Origin: Acinetobacter shaoyimingii
Lineage (GTDB): Bacteria; Pseudomonadota; Gammaproteobacteria; Pseudomonadales; Moraxellaceae
Length of the DNA stretch: 64,000 bases
Direction: 5' to 3'
Assembly (NCBI RefSeq): GCF_011578045.1
Contig: NZ_CP049801.1
Span: forward strand, 3,162,001-3,226,000
A model generated the notes under the pieces. The model was not told where the DNA came from, searched no databases, and saw only the letters and a program-made list of their open reading frames with translations. This document shows, one piece after another, positions 1-7,898 of this stretch (within the stretch, counting starts at the first letter, position 1; each line of letters begins with the position of its first letter). Made by a program: the position numbers and the translations under genes.

Positions 1-1694
1 TTATTGTTAAACTTGCAGATCGGTATCACAACATGACTACTCTCGGTGCACTTCGACCTGATAAACGTGCCCGTATTGCTCAAGAAACCTTTGATATTTT
101 TGTACCCATGGCACGACTAGTGGGTATGAATGAAATGGCTGATAATCTTGAATTGCTCTGCTATCAAAATCTTGACTTAGATATGTTTAACAACGTGCAA
201 GAAGCGTTATTAAAAACCAAACCTGAACGTTGTAAATATCAAGCCACGTGGGAACAAAAGCTTGGTCAGCTACTCAACGAACATAATTTCCCAGGTCGCA
301 TCAAAAAGAAAAATAACAATATCGAACTCCTTCGCCACTTTGTCAAAAATGAAATTGATCTTCAAGAATTGACGCATAGTCATGCTTTTGAAATTATTTT
401 ACAAAGCATTGCTGACTGTGACAGTCTGGTTGAAGCACTCAAAGAAAATTTCCAAGTTTTACATTATGAAGATCACATTCGTCGCCCGCTTCCTGGTGGC
501 AACCAATCTTTAATGATTCGTTTAAAAGGTGAAAAAACCACTTTATCTTTAACCATACAAACTGAGTTGATGCGTAAAGCAGCACGATTTGGTTTAGTGT
601 TAGGTGAAAATGCCCCTCAAGCGTGTCGCTCAGCGATTCAGGCATCCATGCAAAATCTGAATTTGTTGGTTGGTGGCGATTGTGCCAAAACCACATTCAA
701 TGATCTTTTAGACTATTTGCATCAAGAAAAAATTTGGGTCTATACCCCACATGGTCAGCTACATGAATTGCCTCAAGGCGCAACAGTTGTTGATTTTGCC
801 TACTCTGCGAGCCTATTTCTTGGCAATCATGCTGTAGGGGCAAAAATTAATGGTGAAATGAAGCCATTGTCGACCCCACTTACCAGTGGTCAAGTGATTG
901 AAGTGATTACGGATGTGTTGGCCTCACCAAATCCAGATTGGCTTAGCTTTATTAATACACAAAAAGCGCGCCGTTCTATTCAAAACATTTTAAAAGACCA
1001 AGATATTGAAGAACAACGTTTAGTTGGACAACAAGCCTTGAATCGTGCGTTAAAACTTTATAATGTTTCAATCAAAGATCTGTCTGAAGATGATTGGATT
1101 GAGCTTTTACAGTGGCGTCATTTACCCACTAAAAATGCCTTATTTGAAAAGATTGCAGTCGGTGATTTACTGCCACAATTGGTGGCAAACCATTTATTTG
1201 CACAAAGCAGTGATGAAAGTGTTACGTCTAATCGCTTGATCATTGGGACAGAAGGTATTGATGTTAAATATGCACATTGTTGTAATCCAGTTCTAGATGA
1301 CCCGATTCAAGGACATTTGTCTCGTCGTGGTTTGATTGTGCATCGTGAACGCTGTCATAACCTACTCAATGAACAGCATCTTCATCCAGAAAACATCATG
1401 CCGTTACAGTGGACGACAGAAAAAGATGCTGAAATCAATTTCAATGCGTATTTGAGTATAGATTTAATGCTCAATGATGAACAAGTTTCTGAACTCATCT
1501 ATGTCTGTCGCAAAGCCAAAATCGGGATTGAGTCAGTACGTAAACATGATGCGAAAACCTATTTAAATATTGTGGTGCATAATCGTAAAGAAATTGCTCA
1601 AATTATTCGTGAGTTACGCATGCAATTTGGTTTTCCACGCATCTCTCGCATGGCCATGCCTTTAGCTGTACCCGAGGTATCTAAAGCTGGTTAA
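1..1694 (+). CDS. spoT: SpoT-type (p)ppGpp hydrolase, 5' end missing
   Basis: Long RelA/SpoT-family protein whose start lies before the window. The frame is open from base 3 and reads IVKLADRYHNMTTL, the end of the HD hydrolase domain, so the internal ATG at 33 is not the true start. In order after that come a degenerate synthetase region (about residues 100-190 counted from that ATG), a TGS domain (about 235-300), the conserved-cysteine domain with YAHCCNP and a later His/Cys pair (about 410-450), and a C-terminal ACT domain (about 475-540). The synthetase signature G-Y-Q-S-L-H is G-N-Q-S-L-M here, and the KDYI and EVQIRT-type motifs are absent, so (p)ppGpp synthesis is unlikely and the enzyme is probably hydrolase-only. 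ridA follows 73 bases downstream. Confidence 0.9.
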   Translation, partial: IVKLADRYHNMTTLGALRPDKRARIAQETFDIFVPMARLVGMNEMADNLELLCYQNLDLDMFNNVQEALLKTKPERCKYQATWEQKLGQLLNEHNFPGRIKKKNNNIELLRHFVKNEIDLQELTHSHAFEIILQSIADCDSLVEALKENFQVLHYEDHIRRPLPGGNQSLMIRLKGEKTTLSLTIQTELMRKAARFGLVLGENAPQACRSAIQASMQNLNLLVGGDCAKTTFNDLLDYLHQEKIWVYTPHGQLHELPQGATVVDFAYSASLFLGNHAVGAKINGEMKPLSTPLTSGQVIEVITDVLASPNPDWLSFINTQKARRSIQNILKDQDIEEQRLVGQQALNRALKLYNVSIKDLSEDDWIELLQWRHLPTKNALFEKIAVGDLLPQLVANHLFAQSSDESVTSNRLIIGTEGIDVKYAHCCNPVLDDPIQGHLSRRGLIVHRERCHNLLNEQHLHPENIMPLQWTTEKDAEINFNAYLSIDLMLNDEQVSELIYVCRKAKIGIESVRKHDAKTYLNIVVHNRKEIAQIIRELRMQFGFPRISRMAMPLAVPEVSKAG

Positions 1695-1767
1695 TCTTTT
1701 ACGATTTAGCTTTCATGATCACCATGCATGCCTTATGATAATTTCATACGAACTATAGGAGAAAGCG

Positions 1768-2151
1768 ATGTCCCGCCAAGTGATTCATACTGAAAATGCT
1801 CCAGCAGCTATTGGCACTTACTCTCAAGCTATTTTAGTAGGTGATACTCTTTATCTTTCAGGTCAAATTGGCTTAGACCCATACAGTATGGAATTGGTTA
1901 CGGGAATTGAAGCGCAAATCCGTCGTGTTTTTGACAATGTAAAAGCAGTCTGCGAAGCAGCTGGTGGCAGTTTAACCGATATCGTAAAACTCAATATCTT
2001 TCTTACTGATCTTTCACACTTCCAGCTCGTAAACCAAATTATGGGTGAATACTTTGCTCAACCCTACCCAGCTCGCGCAGCATTGGGCGTGGCAAGCTTG
2101 CCAAAAGGGGCTTTAGTCGAGATGGATGGCATTGTAGTTATCTCAAAATAA
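1768..2151 (+). CDS. ridA: RidA family 2-iminobutanoate/2-iminopropanoate deaminase
   Basis: A 127-residue protein, the usual size for the YjgF/RidA family. It hydrolyses reactive enamines and imines released by PLP enzymes, protecting other PLP enzymes in the cytosol. Visible family features are the N-terminal IGTYSQA segment, SGQIGLDP near residue 33, and YPARAALGV near residue 102 containing the arginine that binds the substrate carboxylate. A clear Shine-Dalgarno (AGGAGA) precedes the ATG. It sits downstream of spoT, as in many gammaproteobacteria, and is closed by a strong hairpin terminator. Confidence 0.93.
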   Translation: MSRQVIHTENAPAAIGTYSQAILVGDTLYLSGQIGLDPYSMELVTGIEAQIRRVFDNVKAVCEAAGGSLTDIVKLNIFLTDLSHFQLVNQIMGEYFAQPYPARAALGVASLPKGALVEMDGIVVISK

Positions 2152-2186
2152 AATCAATAAATTCAAAAACTTAACAGTTTTTAATT

Positions 2187-2214
2187 AATACCACCGATAA
2201 GGTGGTATTTTTTT
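2187..2214 (+). terminator. Rho-independent terminator of spoT-ridA
   Basis: A 9-bp perfect stem (AATACCACC / GGTGGTATT) with a GATAA loop runs directly into a T tract, 36 bases after the ridA stop. Confidence 0.85.
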
Positions 2215-2268
2215 ATTAAAAAAGCCAATCAAGATAATCAGTATTTTAAATGAATGTCATTGACAAAC

Positions 2269-2285
2269 GATAATAATTATCAATA
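2269..2285. promoter_or_regulatory. Fur-like box upstream of bfd
   Basis: GATAATAATTATCAATA is a near-palindrome close to the Fur consensus GATAATGATAATCATTATC. It lies about 40 bases before the bfd start. Iron-replete repression of bfd by Fur is the expected logic from other proteobacteria; binding here is inferred from sequence only. Confidence 0.6.
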
Positions 2286-2322
2286 ATATCAACTATCGCA
2301 TTTAACTTTGTGGTTGAGTCTT

Positions 2323-2517
2323 ATGTACGTTTGTTTATGTCGTGGTATCACTGATCAAGATATTAAAGATGCCGTGGCTGAAGGTGCTGAATCATATCGT
2401 GAAATTCGTGAAATGTTAGATTTAGGGACCTGCTGTGGTCGCTGTGCCCCTGAAGCTCGCAGCATTATTAATGAAGAACTGTCATTAATCGCTGCACGCA
2501 TTTCTATCGCCGCATAA
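2323..2517 (+). CDS. bfd: Bacterioferritin-associated ferredoxin
   Basis: Start chosen at ATG 2323, giving the family N-terminus MYVCLCRGITD and 64 residues; an upstream in-frame TTG would add six residues with no family match. The four [2Fe-2S] ligands of Bfd are present at Cys4, Cys6, Cys38 and Cys41 (CLC and CCGRC). Bfd donates electrons to bacterioferritin so that stored ferric iron can be reduced and released. A Fur-like box lies just upstream and bfr lies downstream on the same strand behind its own leader. No strong Shine-Dalgarno is seen before the ATG. Confidence 0.92.
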   Translation: MYVCLCRGITDQDIKDAVAEGAESYREIREMLDLGTCCGRCAPEARSIINEELSLIAARISIAA

Positions 2518-2573
2518 TAATTCGAATACCCCAACATAACCATAATAAGACAATGAATCTCAACTATTTCTCC

Positions 2574-2605
2574 TCCCGCTTTGACTCAAGCGGGATTATT
2601 TTTTT
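2574..2605 (+). terminator. Rho-independent terminator of bfd
   Basis: TCCCGCTT / AAGCGGGA 8-bp stem with a 6-base loop followed by a T-rich run. It separates bfd from bfr, implying that bfr has its own promoter in 2606-2749. Confidence 0.85.
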
Positions 2606-2749
2606 ATAAAAACCCAATTTCACTGTATTTGATTGCGATTTTCATTTGCTGTTCCATAAATTACTCGTATCCCCAATTGAAGTTGTTTAAGATAAGGAAA
2701 TAAATTGTCTTAAGTTGATTTAAGACAGACTGTTTTTGGGAGTTTTACA

Positions 2750-3214
2750 ATGAAAGGCAATCGCGAAGTTATTAATCAACTCAATCAAGTGCTCTATCAT
2801 CATTTGACTGCCATTAACCAATATTTTCTACATTCTCGTATGTTTAATGATTGGGGCATTGAAAAACTAGGCTCAGCAGAATACAAAGAATCTATTCGCC
2901 AGATGAAACATGCCGATAAAATTATTGAGCGTATTTTATTTTTAGAAGGTTTACCAAATCTACAACACCTTGGCAAACTGTATATTGGTCAACATACCGA
3001 AGAAGTGTTGAAATGTGATGTGCGTAAAGTTAAAGAAAACATTGAAGCATTACAACAAGCCGTAAGCCTTGCTGAAAAACAGTTAGACTATGTTACACGT
3101 GACTTAGTCCAAGAAATTTTAGAGAAAGAAGAAGAGTATTGGGATTGGACTACAACGCAACTTGACCTCATTGAAACTGTGAGCGTTGAAAACTATATTC
3201 AAAGCCAAATTTAA
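2750..3214 (+). CDS. bfr: Bacterioferritin, heme-binding type with degenerate ferroxidase centre
   Basis: A 154-residue ferritin-like four-helix protein that aligns without gaps to E. coli Bfr over its core (INQYFLHSRMF, MKHADK, ERILFLEGLPNLQ, LGKL). The inter-subunit heme ligand Met52 is present. Of the six di-iron ferroxidase ligands (E18, E51, H54, E94, E127, H130), only His54 and Glu127 are kept; the others are His18, Gln51, Val94 and Tyr130. The subunit should therefore bind heme and form the cage but not oxidise iron efficiently. This resembles the ferroxidase-poor partner subunits of heteropolymeric bacterioferritins. It is adjacent to bfd, its likely reductase. The start is set by ATG with the canonical MKGN(R)xVIN N-terminus. 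Confidence 0.9.
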   Translation: MKGNREVINQLNQVLYHHLTAINQYFLHSRMFNDWGIEKLGSAEYKESIRQMKHADKIIERILFLEGLPNLQHLGKLYIGQHTEEVLKCDVRKVKENIEALQQAVSLAEKQLDYVTRDLVQEILEKEEEYWDWTTTQLDLIETVSVENYIQSQI

Positions 3215-3230
3215 TATTCAAATCGAATCT

Positions 3231-3260
3231 AAAAAAATCCCCGAATTCGGGGATTTTTTT
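3231..3260. terminator. Bidirectional terminator between bfr and pglL
   Basis: A 30-base near-perfect palindrome, A-run + ATCCCCGAATTCGGGGAT + T-run, able to end transcription from both the bfr side and the convergent oligosaccharyltransferase gene. Confidence 0.88.
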
Positions 3261-3279
3261 ATTATGACTAGAATTGCAC

Positions 3280-4932
3280 TTACTTCTTGGCATCTACTCC
3301 TGATGGCTTAAGTAAATCTGCATAGCGATGCTCCTCTTTATGCAGTTCTTTTAAGATCCAAAGTTGATGTTCCGCCTCTTGTCGATGACCATTGAAAGCC
3401 AAAACTTGTGCGTATTTTAATAGGTCATATTTTGAAGCTAAGTTGGCGACCATTTTTCCAATATGTGCTAACTGCTCATTCGACATCTGTGTTTGTGAAT
3501 CCAGCTGAATCCACCAAATTCGCTCTTTAAACTGTGTTAAAAGTAAAATATCTTGATCTAATATTTTTTGCTGAGTCGGATTAATTGGCGTTTTTTGTGC
3601 AACGATCGCACTCTGTTGTTTATATAAAATATAATCTTTCACCGAAATGATTGCACCAGCAATACTCAATGCGCCCACCAACCACAACCATTTTGCATGA
3701 ATCGTGACTGAAGGCAATCTTGTATACTGCCCCTGAATAATTCCGAGTAATACGCCCACAGGTAATAAAAAATAAGCATAATGAAGTGGATACTCAAGCA
3801 TGCCGTGTATAAGCACAGCACAGACCATGAGTGTAGCGACAATCGATATATGTTCTTTTACACCTTTATTTAACCAATATAACCATGCTACAAAATAAAA
3901 TATTATGAGTAGACCCAATGGAATCCCGTTCCAAACCAACAGGTCTAAAACCATATTGTGTGCGCTTTTGTACCATTCATGCGTTGGGTATATATCAAAA
4001 GCGGCAATTTGTGCCATCCCTGTTTGGTTCCATCCATACCCCAACCAAGGATGTTCACCAATCGCAATCAGTACTTGTGTCCACATCTCTAGCCGCATAA
4101 AACCGGATGTTGCACGATTTACTACTGATGTGGTTTCCGTAACTTGCTGACCAAATACAGCACTGACGCCCTGATTTAAATAAGGTAAAAAGAAAATACA
4201 CACGATAAAAAAACCGATCCACATTGCCAATTTCGGGAAATGCATGAGGTGAGGTCTTTTAAATTGTTTAATTGACCAATATCCCAAAACAAATAGGCAC
4301 ATGATCCAAGAAGTACGCGATTGTGTCAGTGCTAAACTAAAAACTAGCAGTAGTGCGATTGGGAATAGATATTGGGTTTTTATTTTTTGGGTTTCATAGA
4401 AATATAGACATGCCATCAATGACAGGCTAAATAATGTCGCTAAATTATTCGGTTGAGCCAAATTTGCATACGGACGGTTGCCTTTGAGTGGGTACATTAA
4501 GCCTGAAAAATATGAACTTATACTTAACCACTGGCAAAATGCGATTACACTTGAGGCTAGTCCAATGACAATAAAAAATGCACAAATCGCGCTAAACAGT
4601 TGCTCTCGATTTTTTGGTGTATCTGACAGATTATAGCCAACAACAATCATTGCCCAGAATAATATTGCGTAATTCAAACATGCCAATGCATTGCTCAAAT
4701 AGAGAATTTGTCCAAATAAGAACTGCACAGCTGGTATCAACATCAATGGCAATAATAATATTTGCGGCTTTTCAATTTTGATCATTTTTTGATGAGATGC
4801 GAAAAGCAATGTTGCAGCCGCAATGAGGCTTAGTATTTCAGATCCGAAAGTTGGCCAAGGGGTCTGATGGTAAGGCAACAGGTAGGCTAATCCCAAAGCC
4901 AACGCTGAAATTAACAAAAAGACTTTGTTCAT
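3280..4932 (-). CDS. pglL: PglL-family O-oligosaccharyltransferase
   Basis: A 550-residue polytopic inner-membrane protein, about 11-12 predicted helices, with a Wzy_C/O-antigen ligase core and a soluble C-terminal tail. It shares with the next gene the motifs RPYANLAQPNNLAT (about residue 155), LTQSRTSW (about 200), GYGWNQT (about 305) and SAHN followed nine residues later by Gly (about 335), the last matching the H-N-x9-G signature of WaaL/PglL enzymes. Such enzymes move lipid-linked oligosaccharide onto Ser/Thr of periplasmic proteins. It lies 138 bases after its paralogue. Acinetobacter is known to carry a general PglL and a pilin-specific enzyme; assigning this copy as the general one is inference from it being farther from the pilin gene. 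Confidence 0.75.
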   Translation of the reverse strand: MNKVFLLISALALGLAYLLPYHQTPWPTFGSEILSLIAAATLLFASHQKMIKIEKPQILLLPLMLIPAVQFLFGQILYLSNALACLNYAILFWAMIVVGYNLSDTPKNREQLFSAICAFFIVIGLASSVIAFCQWLSISSYFSGLMYPLKGNRPYANLAQPNNLATLFSLSLMACLYFYETQKIKTQYLFPIALLLVFSLALTQSRTSWIMCLFVLGYWSIKQFKRPHLMHFPKLAMWIGFFIVCIFFLPYLNQGVSAVFGQQVTETTSVVNRATSGFMRLEMWTQVLIAIGEHPWLGYGWNQTGMAQIAAFDIYPTHEWYKSAHNMVLDLLVWNGIPLGLLIIFYFVAWLYWLNKGVKEHISIVATLMVCAVLIHGMLEYPLHYAYFLLPVGVLLGIIQGQYTRLPSVTIHAKWLWLVGALSIAGAIISVKDYILYKQQSAIVAQKTPINPTQQKILDQDILLLTQFKERIWWIQLDSQTQMSNEQLAHIGKMVANLASKYDLLKYAQVLAFNGHRQEAEHQLWILKELHKEEHRYADLLKPSGVDAKK

Positions 4933-5070
4933 ATACGCATAAGGTGAATTACTTTGAAGCTATTATAGGGCTTTGTTGTTTTCTATCTAAAATTATTTAG
5001 GATGAATAACTCCGAGCTTTGTAATTAATTCAACACCCAACCTTTAGGTCAGGTGCTGAATATGAATAAA

Positions 5071-6717
5071 TTACTGTAAAGTGGCCTGCAAATTTTGCAT
5101 TGAATAATCGGATTTAAAAAATTTATTTAAAATCAGAAGTTGATGTTCTGCTTCATTTTTTTGTCCATTGTATAAATAGATTTGCGCGAGTTTAACTAAA
5201 TTAAATTGTGATGGATTGAGCTCAACAAACTTATGCATTTGTTCTAAATGCTCTTGGGTAAACTTTTGCTTTGGATCTATTGCAACCCACTCTGCATGAT
5301 ATTGCATCTCTGTCAAAACCCAATATTTATGCTCTAACTTAAAACTTTGATCATTTGGATTTTCCATTTTTGCCATTCGATTTAATGCAACAATTTTTGC
5401 TTTGGACTGATCTGCAAGCACATTAACATATTCTGTCCATACCAAATAAAGCCCTAGAGCATAAGCTATCACAATAAAATAACTCAATAGATTGGATACA
5501 TTTACCGTTTTTAATTTTTTGAATTCGGAAAGTATAATTCCCAATAAAAATCCAACAGGCAGAAGGAAGTAAGAATATTGTAACGGATATTCTAACATAG
5601 CATGAATAAGCACCACACCTATCATTAACAATGCGTATATTGATGTCTTTGTTCTAGATTTAATAGATAATAAGAGGATTAAATAAGCAAAATAAATGAC
5701 AATAATCCCACCAATAATGAGACCACACCATGTCAATATGTCCAAAATAATATTATGTGTACTTGAATACCAATAAGAAAAGCTTACTCTGTCTATATTT
5801 TGAATCAAGCTTAGACTTGTTTGATCCCATCCATAGCCAAAAACAGGTCGTTGCAATATCATTTCAATTGCTTGTTTCCATAGATCAAGGCGTTCATGCT
5901 GAGTTGTAGCTCTTGTCATAACATCCATTGTTTCTACAGTTTTTAAACCCAATAGTTTTTCGCTTAGATTAGATATTTTATCTTGTAAAACAATGCAAAG
6001 AATTAAGAAAACAGAGCAAATTGGTAAAAAATGATTTTTTAAGTTTAGATCTGCATGTGTTTTTTTGATCAAATAAAATACCACTATAAAAGCAATAGCG
6101 ATCCAAGAAGTGCGCGATTGAGTCAATGCAATGCTAAACAAAAGAGTCAAAATAAATGAATAAGCCAAGTATGTTTTGATTTTTTTTATTTCTAATAAAT
6201 AGAGTGTCGCAATAAAGCCCATAAATAAAAATGTTGATAAATGATTAGGCTGACCAAAATTGGCATATGGTCGTACACCTTTCAGTTCTATGACTGGAAC
6301 ATAAATATAAAGATCGAGCCACTGCGATATTGCAAAGACACAGCTGACCATAGCGCCAAACACCGTGGCGTAGCAGAACCAACTCAGAATGTCTTGTTCT
6401 TTGGATAAATTGTAGGCATATATAATAAGTGCAAAAAAAACAAAAATATAAAAAAAACTTAAATATGCTGTCGATATAAAATGAATCTGTCCCAACACAT
6501 ACTGAACAAAAGGAATCATCGAGATTAATGCAATGGGTAAGATAATCCGAGGGACTTGAATGCTTTTAATATAAAGACATGCAAGTAAAAAAAAGAATGC
6601 ACTTAAAAATGCCAAGTATTCACTTACAAAAGATACCCATGAGGTTGCATCGTTTGGAAATAACCAAGCAACCGACGACACCACCAAAGCCAGCAAAATA
6701 AATGTTTTTTTAATCAT
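5071..6717 (-). CDS. Pilin-linked PglL/TfpO-type O-oligosaccharyltransferase
   Basis: Polytopic membrane enzyme paralogous to the gene downstream, with RPYANFGQPNHLST, LTQSRTSW, GYGWDQT and STHNIILD motifs in the same order and a similar C-terminal AEHQLLIL segment. Start placed at ATG 6717 (MIKKTF) because a GGGG Shine-Dalgarno sits just before it; an ATG at 6738 would abut the terminator hairpin and leave no room for a ribosome site. Its position right after the pilin gene matches the pilin-dedicated enzymes called TfpO or PglComP in Acinetobacter. The pilin lacks a C-terminal serine, which favours the PglComP type that uses an internal serine. That choice is inference. Confidence 0.78.
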   Translation of the reverse strand: MIKKTFILLALVVSSVAWLFPNDATSWVSFVSEYLAFLSAFFFLLACLYIKSIQVPRIILPIALISMIPFVQYVLGQIHFISTAYLSFFYIFVFFALIIYAYNLSKEQDILSWFCYATVFGAMVSCVFAISQWLDLYIYVPVIELKGVRPYANFGQPNHLSTFLFMGFIATLYLLEIKKIKTYLAYSFILTLLFSIALTQSRTSWIAIAFIVVFYLIKKTHADLNLKNHFLPICSVFLILCIVLQDKISNLSEKLLGLKTVETMDVMTRATTQHERLDLWKQAIEMILQRPVFGYGWDQTSLSLIQNIDRVSFSYWYSSTHNIILDILTWCGLIIGGIIVIYFAYLILLLSIKSRTKTSIYALLMIGVVLIHAMLEYPLQYSYFLLPVGFLLGIILSEFKKLKTVNVSNLLSYFIVIAYALGLYLVWTEYVNVLADQSKAKIVALNRMAKMENPNDQSFKLEHKYWVLTEMQYHAEWVAIDPKQKFTQEHLEQMHKFVELNPSQFNLVKLAQIYLYNGQKNEAEHQLLILNKFFKSDYSMQNLQATLQ

Positions 6718-6744
6718 CAATATCCCCATAAAAACCATAAAAAA

Positions 6745-6768
6745 AAGCCACCAAAAGGCGGCTTTTTT
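6745..6768 (-). terminator. Terminator/attenuator between pilin and oligosaccharyltransferase
   Basis: On the minus strand GCCGCC, a TTTT loop and GGTGGC form a six-pair stem (one G-T) followed by a run of T. It should end most pilin transcripts and let a minority read into the downstream membrane enzyme gene, which fits the different amounts of the two products needed. Confidence 0.75.
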
Positions 6769-6782
6769 TTAATAAATTAAAT

Positions 6783-7133
6783 TTATTCTTTCACTAGTTT
6801 ACAAGTTGCACCATTGTTAAGGTCACAACTTACAGTAGCATGGTTACCTTTGTTGATAGTACCTGTAACACCAGAACTGATATCTTCTGGTTTAGTAATT
6901 TCAGTACAAGCACCACCTGATGGAGGCTCAGGAATATCAGCAGTTGTTTTATTAGGATCTAAAAATTCAACCAATGCAACATTTGCATATGCTTTAGTTT
7001 CACCTAAACACGCTTTGTCAGAAGCATTACGTGTGTAGTTTTGGTAAGCAGGAATCGCAATCGCAGCAAGAATACCGATAATCGCAACAACGATCATTAA
7101 TTCAATAAGTGTAAAACCTTTTTGAACGTTCAT
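6783..7133 (-). CDS. comP: Type IV major pilin (PilA/ComP-like), short form
   Basis: Starts with a class III prepilin leader MNVQKG followed by [20 protein letters not shown]: cleavage after Gly6 would give Phe1 and Glu5, the PilD substrate signature. The mature chain is only 110 residues, at the short end for a major pilin, and has four cysteines (precursor positions 42, 76, 103, 111) that could make two disulfides. It ends in LVKE with no C-terminal serine. The next gene on the strand is a PglL/TfpO-type glycosyltransferase, so O-glycosylation is expected, with Ser72 beside Cys76 one candidate site (inference). The gene could equally be named pilA; whether it serves twitching, DNA uptake or both cannot be told here. 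Confidence 0.85.
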   Translation of the reverse strand: MNVQKGFTLIELMIVVAIIGILAAIAIPAYQNYTRNASDKACLGETKAYANVALVEFLDPNKTTADIPEPPSGGACTEITKPEDISSGVTGTINKGNHATVSCDLNNGATCKLVKE

Positions 7134-7174
7134 AACATTTCTCCAATATTTTATGTATTTGGCTTTTAGTAGCC

Positions 7175-7202
7175 TTTATATGTCTGACTGATATGAGATA
7201 AA
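7175..7202 (-). promoter_or_regulatory. Candidate sigma70 promoter of the pilin gene
   Basis: Reading the minus strand, TTTATC, a 16-base spacer and TATAAA lie about 45 bases before the pilin ATG. The match to consensus is moderate. I did not find a convincing sigma54 (GG-N10-GC) site in this interval. Confidence 0.35.
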
Positions 7203-7337
7203 TTTAAAAGTTCATAATCAGTTAACTGTTTTGTATTTTATTTTTTCTGTATATATTTACAACATATTTTTATAAGTTTGTTTTTTGTTGTAATTTTAGG
7301 TAAAAAAGTGACATTTTTTGTCAGTTTAAATCACAAA

Positions 7338-7898
7338 TTAGTTCAATATTATCGGTTCATTTGTGATTTCATTCTCAATATCGTCAAATTCGTTGTTATA
7401 GAACGTATTTAAAATGTCACCTATCTGCTGAACTCCCAAAATCACTGCTTGACGATAATTTTTATTTTTCAATTCAGCCACCATAGCATCACAAATAGCC
7501 TGCCATTCTTGTTGTGTGGTTGCCTTATTAATACCTCGATCAATCACAATCTCAACTTTTTGCTCACATAAGTTGAGATACAACAGCACCCCACTGTTTC
7601 TCTCGGTGTCCCACACCCCAAGTTCCGCAAAGAGTTGTTGCGCGCGACATCGGGTATTTTGCATATAGGCCTGTGAACTTGGAATATGACCTTCAATCAC
7701 CACTTGAATTTCACCCACATGCCCATGTTCAGCCTCTGTCACTGCTTGAGCAATGGCAAACTGATCTTGTTTATTAAAATAACGCTTCGATGCAGGCATG
7801 TAAAAAAAGTGCTTTAACCAACGTTTAAAGCTAGGCTGAACGTCTTGTTGCAATTTAGGTTGCGTAATAATTTCTGTTGTTTCTGTAGTCGTTACCAT
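7338..7898 (-). CDS. TPM-domain protein (no signal peptide)
   Basis: A 186-residue protein with a TPM (TLP18.3/Psb32/MOLO-1) domain: it has the family pattern of VGEIQVVIE, a hydrophobic strand GVLLYLNL, then VEIVIDRGI. It has no signal peptide and no clear membrane helix, though a basic-aromatic KRWLKHFFYMP segment near residue 25 could associate with membrane. Its start overlaps the stop of the preceding, larger TPM gene by seven bases, so they are translationally coupled. The order lemA-TPM-TPM is widespread in bacteria, and the role is usually given as membrane maintenance. Biochemical function is unknown. Confidence 0.75.
   Translation of the reverse strand: MVTTTETTEIITQPKLQQDVQPSFKRWLKHFFYMPASKRYFNKQDQFAIAQAVTEAEHGHVGEIQVVIEGHIPSSQAYMQNTRCRAQQLFAELGVWDTERNSGVLLYLNLCEQKVEIVIDRGINKATTQQEWQAICDAMVAELKNKNYRQAVILGVQQIGDILNTFYNNEFDDIENEITNEPIILN

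Noticed and set aside
7134..7337. Sigma54 promoter for the pilin gene
   Set aside because: No GG-N10-GC pair with proper context was found on the minus strand; a sigma70-like pair fits better.
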